Of a stretch of DNA of 64,000 bases, positions 30,046-39,893 are shown piece after piece. The DNA comes from Patiria miniata (Eukaryota > Echinodermata > Asteroidea > Valvatida > Asterinidae). The DNA is taken from positions 1,512,109-1,576,108 of the forward strand of contig NW_024037056.1 in assembly GCF_015706575.1 (NCBI RefSeq). Reading direction: 5' to 3'. Numbering within the stretch: the first letter of the stretch is position 1; each line of letters begins with the position of its first letter. The notes beneath the pieces were generated by a model that saw nothing but the letters and a program-made list of their open reading frames with translations, was not told the origin of the DNA and did no database searches. The position numbers were made by a program, and so were the translations under genes.

Positions 30046-31057
30046 CAGAGTTGTAATGACTCGAGTCGATGACTCGACTCGAGTCCGACTCGAGTCACAT
30101 TTTTTGGCGACTTGACTCGACTCGAGTCCCGCCGGGTAAATGACTCGACTCGACTCGAGTCACTGTGAGCAAATGACTCGACTCGACTCGAGTCCCTCAT
30201 CAGAATGACTCGACTCGACTCGAGGAAGGCTAATAAGACTCGAGTCCCAAAATAAAAGCAAAACTTAATTGCGAAAAATATTTGCAATGACTTACGCTGC
30301 GCCGTTCGCGTTGCCAGTTTTTGTTCACGTCACGTTAATGTTCGCGAATAATGTACGTTTATATACAGCGGCAGTCTGTTTCCTTCCTCCATAATGAAAC
30401 AACAAACATACACCGTGTCGCGGACTCCCACCTTGTGGTTCTATAGCATGTAATGCTAAACCCGGAACCAGACTTAAAACGCATTTCTCAATCCGTGGTT
30501 TCATCATTGGTTTCGGGCGATTTTGAAGTTCTTGGTGGAACGCTGGCTAAATTCATGTCCCGATTTCACACAAAAAAATGGATACGGACGGGCCCACCTT
30601 TAAATAATCAGAAACAGTTTTGTATAATGCAATTAGGTTTTAACATTGTCAGCGATCAGCGAACAACAAAATCTAGACCCGAAGCCAAACCAGTTACATG
30701 TATAAGACCGAAGTTTCACATCTTCTTATCTGTGACGTGAGCTAGCAATGGAAACTGTTGGTTGGGTACCATACAGCTTACTATATGTCTTTGGATTTCC
30801 GTAATAGACTGGTGCCTTGTATTCTTTCTCTCTTGTGTTTGTTGCTTTTTATTGTAATTTAGTGTTCAAATATTTGTGACTCGAATTGACTCGAGCTAAA
30901 TACTTGACTCGACTCGACTCGACTCGACCACACTCTGTGACTCGACTCGACTCGACTCGACCTTGTTGACCTAATGACTCGACTCGACTCGAGTCACTTC
31001 TTTAAAATGACTCGACTCGACTCGAGTCACAAAAATCAGTGACTCGTTACAACTCTG
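30046..31057. mobile_element. hAT-like non-autonomous transposon with ACTCG subterminal arrays
   Basis: A 1,012-bp element with inverted ends CAGAGTTGTAA and TTACAACTCTG, flanked by the perfect 8-bp direct repeat ACATGAAG (30038-30045 and 31058-31065). An 8-bp duplication and CAG-type ends are hallmarks of hAT elements. Both subterminal regions (30060-30245 and 30880-31045) hold many ACTCGACTCGAGTC motifs. The middle has no transposase-like frame. Confidence 0.88.
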
Positions 31058-31244
31058 ACATGAAGTGAGCATGCAATACGACTGAATAATAACGAGCTCC
31101 GTGCGCTAACAAAAGAGGGCGCCCTTTTACCTAGCAACGACGTCCTATGGGCGGTACATTTCGCTGGTTGACGCGCACCGTTCCTTGTGTGTGACGCGCG
31201 TACACCAGGGGATTTGTTCTATGTAGACGCAGTGGCCGCGCACC

Positions 31245-31360
31245 CCCAACTGCAACCTCGTGCCCCGTGGGTACGATCTTGCAGCGCCATGTTGTTTCCC
31301 ATCATGCCTTGCGTGTAAGGAACGAGCACGCGCCCCTGGAGTCGAGGCTGCCCCAACTGT
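31245..31360. repeat. Short dispersed repeat shared with 4612-4740
   Basis: Shares the GCGCCATGTTGTTTCCCATC and TGGAGTCGAGGCTG blocks with the receptor-gene intron copy. It is just right of the hAT-like element. Confidence 0.55.
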
Positions 31361-32509
31361 ACTTCCTTTGCCGGTACCAAACAAGATCGCACTTTAAACC
31401 TGCAAACCCTTTGTCAATTTGTGGGCAAGTCCAAAAATTCGCGCACGCCATGTCCCATACACAACCAAACTTTTACCCTTTAAGATATTCATGAATTTCA
31501 GTTGTTTTTGTTATTCTACTGTTTGGGCTTCTGCAAGGAAAGTACCCAAAATAAATTCTATGTTTTGCGATAATTGATAAGGGCCCCTTATTTAAGAAAA
31601 ATGGCTTTACGTATGAGACAGAAACGGGCTTTTCCTTAGACTTACACCTTATAGTCACGACAAGGATACCACCAGCATACAGCTATATGATGTCATCTGA
31701 AGTGACTGTTAACTGGTACCAAATCGACTGGTGAATTGTAAATTGTAACCTGCACTCAAAAGCTGTTCCACATTTCTCAACCTGTAAGCAGCAATCCTAC
31801 TATAATAACATGAATTGTCATATAAATGATTTCATGTACAAAAAGACGAATGGCTATACTCACCCACACAGAAACTCCTCCACTGTACAGTACTACACAC
31901 ATACCTGTGGCTGGCTTTAACAAACGATGCTCATAATTTCACCGAGAATCCAAATCTAACACTGCAACACTTAAAAGGTAACTTGACGAGAACCGTGAAT
32001 CCAACTTTACTATCGAAGGCAAAGGCGCACAAATGATGAAACCACTTCCGCCCAGACCCTATATTTATGGTACAGCCGACGTCATGATAGGCAGAATTGG
32101 ACAATATCGTCACGCCCCCTATAGCTCCCGTTTCCCATAAAATGTGAATGGTTGGCTTCCTTTTGAAAAACTGAGCAAATCACATGATATTAGACTGGAG
32201 ACCTATCATCAAAAGACACGAGTAAATGATCACTGGCAACGTCCTCGTGTTTCTACTATCTTATTGGTTGCCCTAGTTGTTACAACTGTGCTGTGCCACC
32301 TCCATTATAGTTTGAATGGCCTACTTCTTGGTTAAAATAAAATTTAGTCGGTTAACACTTGTCTATTTTGTCCGCAACGGCAAAAGGGAATTACCACTTC
32401 TCCATAGTACAGTACATAGGCTTATACAGCGACACTCATGTTTCACACTTAACACAGCACCCTACTGGTACTAGTCTCGGTTCTCAACGCTCCTTGTTGA
32501 TAAAGTCAT

Positions 32510-33165
32510 TTTCCTGATGTCCGTTACCATGTTGCGGATACCTTTTTTCTTGATGGATTTGACAAATTTGACCAATTTAAAGAAAAAGATAGCTCCTATA
32601 CACTTCCCAAAAGTGACGGTAATAAGGCGAAGTCGGTGTTTCTGAAGTCTGCGTTGAGCTGTTGAGAGTGATGTTTCTTTTTTTCGCAAAAACCTGTAGA
32701 AGATAAATAAAACTGTGGATGAAAAATCACAAAAGGACTAATAGTAGAGTCATTTTCCTGGAATCCGTGACCATGTTGCGGATACCTTTTTTTCTTGATG
32801 GATTGACAAAAAGGGCAATTTTTAAGAAAAAAATAGCTCCTATACACCTCCCAAAAGTGACGGCAAACGTTTGTTATAGCACTTTTTCAAAATGGCTGCC
32901 GACGCCATATTGAAATACATAACAAATGATATCTCGGGAACCAGATGAGCCATAACGATAAATGAGGTGTCGATTCCCACTATTTCTGGCATGACAAATC
33001 TGCTAAAATGGTATTCATTACGTTTCGGACCATCGTGACCTCAGCATTCAGAATGGCGGCTGGTAGCCATCTTGAAAAACGGCATCTATTATATCTCTGG
33101 AACTAAAGAGGCAAAATAGACATATAAGATGTTATTTTCAATTAATTCTGGCATTACAGCCCATT
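32510..33165. repeat. Dispersed repeat, inverted relative to 7441-7880, with a partial duplicate
   Basis: The complete copy is at about 32750-33165. A partial copy (CATTTTCCTG, ACCATGTTGCGGATACC) lies at 32510-32618. The displaced CUB exon fragment sits between the two. Confidence 0.7.
32619..32740 (-). pseudogene. Displaced fragment of a CUB exon and its 5' intron
   Basis: Plus-strand 32619-32740 matches 11819-11938: the last part of the intron, the TCTACAG acceptor and about the first 25 codons of a CUB exon (TLTSP end). A +1 insertion in the poly-A after the first cysteine codon breaks the frame. It lies 6 kb upstream of the receptor's signal-peptide exon, so it cannot be a normal part of that gene. 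Confidence 0.75.
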
Positions 33166-33380
33166 GGAATGGTTCTTTTGACGTTCAGGGACTACCATGA
33201 CCTGCTATTTGAAGATGACTGCTGTCCACCATCTTTCAAAACGTCAATCTGCAATAATATCTCTTGCGCCAGAGGCTCTTGGTATGAGGAGCCATCCCAT
33301 TTAAATCTGCCAAAACCTAACTTATTTGAGTGGTTATTTTGAGTTTTATCTTGATACTTATTTTTTTCTGTTATAACTTC

Positions 33381-34517
33381 TAACAATTTGGGTTGAATTA
33401 ATTTGTTTTACTGTCTTTAGTAAATTTGTTCTGCATTGCATGGTTTATTATTTACACATGTTTTGCCTTAACATATAGTTGGCATGGGCGTCGCCAGGAT
33501 TTTTTTCTAGAGGGGGGCAAAGCACATTTTCTCCCAAATCCCTACATTTTCTGCATTTTCCCGATTGATCATTTTTTTCCGAGGGTGGGCAGGGACCTTT
33601 TTTTTTTTTTTTGTCCCTCTCTCCCCCCCCCCCCCCCGCGACGCTCAAAATAGTTGCCATTTGATTATTTTGATTGTTTATTTCGCGTGCGATTGTAATA
33701 AATCTGTTGCTTGGACGCAAATGAGATATAGGGGAAACAAATAATCTTGGTTCTTTGCTGCAGCCAAAAGCAGCCATTATTTGACTCAAACTTCTTGGGA
33801 TAACCAAACGATGGACCATCACTATGGTCCCTTAAATTTGTTAGTGGGCACACCTGACCCAAACCAGTTAGACCTTTACTTTGGTCACATATAACTTTTG
33901 GTCAAGTTTCTTGCTAAAAAGCTGCAACGCAATGACGGCCGCCAAGCCTCGTGGTCTAGGCTAAAACCGAGGCCCTTGGACAGACCTTTCATCTGATTGG
34001 TCAGGGTTAGATATCATGAATCTTCATTGGTCAATCTAAACCTCAAATCTGCATATCAACCAAATAAGACCATATTTGGTAAGGAATTTGTTTCCTTCGG
34101 TTTCTTGCGCAATTGTACTGAACGTCAACGCAACTTCTTCAGATTTCGCAACCAACCCGAGACAAAGGTTGAACGTTGTTTGTTGCGCAAATCATATCAA
34201 AAACGACATAAACCTTTAAAGTGTACCAAGTATAAAGCATTTTATCTTTCAGAGATAAAATCAATTATCATGCATGTGGTTAACAATTCGTTTATGTTCA
34301 CTTCCTTGTGTTTGATGTTTTTATTTATTCGGCTGATTCATCTGTTTATTTATATTTTTGTTTCGATATCGTTTTTACTTTAAATATTGATGCTTAGCTT
34401 TGATTTATGACTAGTTGCATAATAACAATTTGTTTAAATTTATTTGTTTTACTGGCTTAAGTAAATTTGTTCTCCATTGCATGGTTTACTATTTACACGT
34501 TTTGCCTTACATATAAA
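33381..34517. repeat. Direct repeat pair upstream of the 34.5-kb foldback
   Basis: About 100 bp at 33395-33480 recurs at 34432-34517 (AGTAAATTTGTTCT, CATTGCATGGTTTA, TATTTACAC, TTTTGCCTTA). The stretch 34280-34430 also recurs in inverted order at 35580-35712 (GATGCTTAGCTTTGATTA-like and CACTTCCTTGTGTTTGAT). This suggests a nested or terminal-repeat element of unknown class. Confidence 0.55.
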
Positions 34518-34528
34518 AGAAAGTCCCC

Positions 34529-34923
34529 CTTCCAATACTTTTTGTCTAACTCAAAATCTACTGAGCACTTTTCGCTCAAATAACGTACAGAAATTCCTTA
34601 GCAATCCAGCCATACTCTTTATTAAGTCAAAAACAGTGCTAAAATGGACGAAGTAATGAAATTTATGACAAATGATACCAAAAACACTTGCACTTTTGTA
34701 TACGTGCGAGTTGTGTTTCACACTAGCCTTGCACGTATGTGCAACTTTTTTCGGTACCATTTGTCATAAATTGCATAATTTTGTACACATTATCACTGTT
34801 TTGGGCCAAAGAAAGAGTATGGCTGGATTGCTAAGGAATTTTTGTACTGATCAGTCGCAATTTGAGCAAGGCGTGCCCAGTAGATTTTGAGTTAGACAAA
34901 AATGTATTAAGGGGGACTTTATT
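34529..34923. mobile_element. Imperfect foldback element with AAGTCCCCC termini
   Basis: Ends AAGTCCCCCTTCC and AAGGGGGACTTT are inverted. The arms continue with TTTTTGTCTAACTCAAAATC against its complement, then AGCAATCCAGCCATACTCTT against its complement, meeting near 34725 at a cluster of TACGTGC motifs. It has no coding capacity. Confidence 0.75.
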
Positions 34924-35714
34924 TTTTGGTTGAGTGTATACTGAGTGACTATTGTGTTAAAGAATACCAATAGTAAGTCTCCCACTTCTCAGTGAGATAT
35001 TATCCAAACTGTCATCTTCAGTACAAGACTTCACGTTCCTTGGGTGCGCTGTAACTCTTCACCGTCTCTTCTGCTCTCCATTATCAACGAGTTCTCAGAT
35101 GTTCATACAATCCACCTGAACCAGTAACACAGTAACATTGAATAATTGTAAAACATTATCCTTTCGTCGTTTCACAACTCAAAATGCAAGTCGTTTTTAC
35201 AGAGTCTGTGACTATTGTTTCATAATTCTTATCTAGGTTTTACATTATATGTTTATGAATTACAAAGGTCCGCATTACAAAGACCTCAAAATGTTATGTT
35301 ATTTCAATTCAATCAACATTTATTCCCATAATGCCACAAGTTTTATAATACAAATAAACAATGCCATTTACTACACAAGATCAAACATGTAGCTATGTAG
35401 GCAATTATACAGGCATCTTTCAAAGCCGCGGGCTTATATGGAGATGCCTTGACAAAACAAAACCGGAATGTCAACTCACCAGTTACAGGAACTAACAATC
35501 AGACAACACAAATGGAGAACATGGGATGAATGTATAGATGTGAAGGGTTAGAGAAAATACAAAATGCCATCAATGAATAATCATGCAACTAGTCATAATC
35601 AAAGCTAAGCATCAATATTTAGGTAAAAACGATTTCGAAACAAAAAGATAAATAAACAGATGAGTCAGCTGATTAGATAAAAAGAAATCAAACACAAGGA
35701 AGTGAACGTTCGGA

Positions 35715-36140
35715 CGTTCGTGGCTGATAGCGGTCTGTGTGTCATAGCGCCCTCTATCAGCGTAGGTTCGTGATAATGGTTTTTGGGTGGGTTGATTGTG
35801 TGCTGGTTGAATAAAAACACAAAGAGCGTCGAGAACCGAGACTTTACTGGTACGCGCGTAGATATTTGAATTAGGATGATCCTATATACGCCATAGGTTA
35901 TTTTGAAAATCTAAGTATCGCCATAGGTCACGTACACTGAACTTAAAATGTACCCAGACTATGCTGTTGTTTGTACAATGGTATATTTACTCACTAAATA
36001 TTTACCTACAGACGCGTACACAGCAAGCCAGAATGCTTATTATATAGAATCTATGGGCTCCATGCACAAGTGCCCCTCCAACGGCCAGAAAAGGAGAGTT
36101 GGGGGTGACCTAGACTGGTTCCCGGTTCATCCAATGCATA
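35715..36140. other. Intergenic DNA without recognised features
   Basis: Between the inverted-repeat complex (34.3-35.7 kb) and the 36.5-kb inverted repeat I see no exon, no tRNA and no clear transposon ends. One short open frame at 35948-36181 has no recognisable motif. Confidence 0.5.
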
Positions 36141-36529
36141 TTTCGAATGATCCAAAGTTATTGGGGCGAAGATTATTCTGATTACCACCGAGTTCCATTG
36201 TTTTGGAAAAAGTATGTAAAAACCTTTTGGGGACAGTTCGGGGGAAAAAAAATTGTGAACACAACCAGACATATTCCCCGTCGCGTTTTTTTTCATACTG
36301 GCGAATGGTATGCTGGCACCAGTGAAAATAGCTCAAAAATTTACTTTTTTTCCAAAAATGGATGATTTTTGCCCAAATCTGCAAATTTATGCGAGTTAGA
36401 GTATTGATTGATGTTCCTCTTGCATCCAGATGAATTTCTGCCTTGATGTGAGAAAAGTCAATTTTTGGCCGATTTTGACTAAAAATGTAAGGCCAACTCC
36501 TTGCATATTTTACAATTTGGGACAAAAAA

Positions 36530-36998
36530 TGAAATTGCTTGAAAGTTGCTAGAAAGATGCCTTAAGGGCCCTGAAACGCATTCCAAATCGATTGCTGGAC
36601 AGATGTGCTATTAAAGGGGAAATTTCGTCGCAATATTAGGGTAAAATCGCTCCAAAATGGTTTTTCCCAAAAATGGATGATTTTGCCCAAATCTTTAAAA
36701 TATAAGGCTTACCCCTTGAAATTTAGCCAAACAAATGACTTTTCTCCAAACTTTTCAAAAATTCGTCTGATGCAATACAGCAATAGGAGCATCATCACTA
36801 TTCAAATACCCTAATTTTTGAAGATTTGGGCAAAATCATCATTTTGTTTGTGAAAAGAAATATTTTTTGATAAATTTATTGACGCAAAATTGTCGACTCT
36901 TTTCTTTCTTAAGAAATAGCACATCTGTCCAGAAGTAGAGTTGGAATGTGTTCTGAGGACCTTCAGACATCTTCCCTGCAAGTTTCAAGCAATTAAAT
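36530..36998. repeat. Old imperfect inverted repeat
   Basis: AAATTGCTTGAAAGTTGC at the left matches the complement of GCAAGTTTCAAGCAATT at the right. Inner matches include GATTTTGCCCAAATCTT with AAGATTTGGGCAAAATCATC. The arms are diverged, so this is older than the palindrome next to it. Confidence 0.6.
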
Positions 36999-37102
36999 TT
37001 TTCGGCCAAAGTTGGAAAAAAAATTCCCTTACATTTTGGATCAAATTGTGGGGGGGAAATCTACAAACTCTTCAGAAATTCGTCTGGACGCAAAGGGGCT
37101 GC

Positions 37103-37915
37103 TAGCCCGACTGCGTCTGGCCGTACAGTACTATCGCAAGCTCTGTAGTACGGCCAGACGCCCGATGCTTCCACAGAGACTGAATTTTGTTGGCCGCCGA
37201 TGTAGCGATTTTGCTACATCTTTCGATCGCGATTATCTTGTCATCCAGGACACAAATTTCCAAAGTTAAGGTTCGTAGTCGTAGAGCAACTCATACCTTT
37301 TCGAAAAAAACGTTGTTTGGTCTCAATATTTTCATCCATCTGGCCACAAGACGAATTTCAGTCATCAGATTCCACAAATATCGTCCCCCATGCGATCCCC
37401 CATGCGATTTCAAAATGGCGGCCGTGCTGTAATGTATGCAATATGCAGGCGCGCCCGCACAAACTCATGAATATGCATAAACAGTCTGTGACGTATGACC
37501 TCGTGTTTTTGGACGTGCGTGGGGCGGGGCCGTACGTCCAAAAACACGAGGTCATACGTCACAGACTGTTTATGCATATTCATGAGTTACAGCGCGGCCG
37601 CCATTTTGAAATCGCATGGGGGAGCATTTTCGGGACGATATTTGTGGAAGATGATGACTGAAAGTCGTCTTTTGGCCAGATGGATGAAAATATTGAGACC
37701 AAAGAACGTTTTTTCGAAAAGGTATGAGTTGCTCTACGACTAAGAACCTTAACTGTGGAAACGTTTGTCCTGGATGAAAAGATAATCTCGATCAAAAGAT
37801 GTAGCAAAATCGCTACATCAGCGGCCAAAAAAATTCAGTCTTTTTGGAAGCATTCAGCGTCTGGCCGTACTACAGAGCTTGCGATAGTACTGTACGGCCA
37901 GACGCAGTCGGGCTA
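37103..37915. mobile_element. 813-bp near-perfect palindromic (foldback) element with 9-bp target duplication
   Basis: Ends TAGCCCGACTGCG and CGCAGTCGGGCTA are inverted, and arms of roughly 390 bp pair almost completely around a GC-rich centre near 37510. The element is bounded by the direct repeat AGGGGCTGC (37094-37102 and 37916-37924). Each end also has its own hairpin (CTGGCCGTACAGTACTATCG against CTCTGTAGTACGGCCAG). A 9-bp duplication fits Mutator-like or Foldback elements. No transposase is encoded. Confidence 0.88.
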
Positions 37916-38854
37916 AGGGGCTGCAAGCAATATTCAAAGATCCAAAATGTCCAAAAAGGCAAAGTGTTTTTTTATTTTTGTAATAATTTTTTTTTAATTT
38001 TTAAGGGATTTACCCAACAAATACACAACATAACCAGAGAATCATTCGAGATAAACATTCATCATTGTTGAATCTTTTCTATGCATTTGAATGTGTAACG
38101 CTATTAACTGTTTTTTAATTAATTAAATATGGAAATATAAGAGTTGATCAAAATAAAAAGTATCGTTTTGACTCAGTCTTCATCAATACATTATTTTCCC
38201 CACAAATCATAGGGGAAAATACCCACAAATTACCGTGGGAAGAAAATAAAGAAAAACAAAAATTTAAATAGAGATCTGACTGGCATAAAACCACTGTCTG
38301 GAGTATTCTGAAAATATTGAAGAAAAAAAATATGCAATGATACTTCTAATGTAATTAGAAATACCCCCAAAAATGGTGGAAATAAATATCAGGCAAATAT
38401 TAATCACATAATTATTGTATATGATATACGGTTTTTTTCCTGGGGAAAAAAATAGATTTTCTTCATAACTACTTTTCACATGTTTTAATATAAAGACCTG
38501 TAAACAATACAAGTTCCATTTTACAAATAAATGTCTCTTTTTATGAGGGGCGGGTTATTATTGCTAGACGTTTATCTCCTTTACAGTCAATGCACTTTTC
38601 TGAATTTCAAATTCACTTTTAATAAAAATAATACCAAAACATAGTTGAATTCTCTTTTGGTCTTGAGTATCTTCCTATACGAAAATGAAAAAGCCAATCA
38701 AACTCAAATTATGTCATAATGCTGCTGTGAAGTCATATTGTTTTGGTTTTTTTTTATTTATTTATTTTTTAATCCAACAGCAACTGGATGAAATAAACTA
38801 TGGAACTGAGGCACAATGGACGTACAAACTTGGACATAATCATGGGCCAAGAAC

Positions 38855-39310
38855 TGGTCTGGTCCCCAGACTTTCAGTCATGGTAATGCTGTGTTCATAA
38901 TAATCTGGCACCAGACATTTGGATGGTCTGGTTCCCAGACTTTCAGTCATGGTAATGCCGCGTTCATAATAATCTGGCACCAGACATTTGGATGGTCTGG
39001 TTCCCAGACTTTCAGTCATGGTATTGCTGTGTTCATAATAATCTGGCACCAGACATTTGGATGGTCTGGTTCCCAGACTTTTAGTCTGCTCCTGCTACAT
39101 TCACACAATGTGGCATCAGACTTTTACTTCAAAGGAACGCTGGCAAAATTGACAAACTTTGACATAATCGTTGCCTTGGAGATGGTCTGGTTCCCAGGCT
39201 TTCAGTCATGCTAATGCTGTGTTCATAAACAATTTGTACCAGACTTTTTGATAGTCTGGTTCCCAAACTTTCAGTCATGCCACTGCTATATCATGGAAAG
39301 TGGCATCAGA
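38855..39310. repeat. 69-bp tandem repeat
   Basis: The phrase ACTTTCAGTCATGGTAATGC recurs at 38871, 38940, 39009 and, altered, 39078: a period of exactly 69 bp. Two or three more degenerate copies follow to 39310. It lies just downstream of the ICE1 stop codon (39706). Confidence 0.88.
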
Positions 39311-39705
39311 CTTTTACTCCAGCTTCGCAATAAGGATATAGGCACACCAGCCAATACCTTGGTATATAAATTCTTGTCAAAATAATGTTACATTTGTGAA
39401 ATATATCTGGTCTGCAAAGATGCACTCTCTTTACTTTTCAACAAATTCATGTTGTTTTTGTCCTAACAAATCTTCAACTAATATTTTTCGTTTTCACAAA
39501 AAATTAGTTTTTCTATGTTTTGGTCATCTGCACCCAAAAAAGCTGTAATTTTGGATTGTCCAAGTAGACTGGTTCCGGATTCCTATGTTATCGCTTCTAA
39601 TAGGAGGTAGGAACCAGCCTGACGCCCCAACCATGGCATCCCAACTACTTCCCCAACTATTGTTGGGACTGGTCGGGTCTGTCCCGTAGTAGGGCCTTAA
39701 CGTCC

Positions 39706-39893
39706 CTACTTTGAAACATTGTGGATAGCACCAACGACCTTTTCCAACATGCACAGCTTGTCCTCGATCCTCAACGGGGGCGCAAACTGGGCTTGGCGTC
39801 TCCACTTCTGGGTGACCTCCAGGGCAAAGGTCGGGTTGCTGGGCGACAAGCAGAGAACGGCTTCCGCGGTGAAAACCTGCACTGTCCAGGGAA
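39706..39893 (-). CDS. ICE1: ICE1 last coding exon with TAG stop
   Basis: Begins after TTGTTGCAG and reads VPWTVQVFTAEAVLCLSPSN, then PTFALEVTQKWRRQ, ending HNVSK and TAG (39708-39706). It aligns with the human C-terminus (DIPWGIQLAAVYALCDLSPS and KILEAWRRE), and its length matches the human end closely. Confidence 0.92.

Noticed and set aside
39524..39805. Alternative frame at the ICE1 3' end (start METPSPVCAPVEDRG)
   Set aside because: Another frame of the true last exon; only the frame with LSPSNPTFALEVTQKWRR matches the family and the splice phase.
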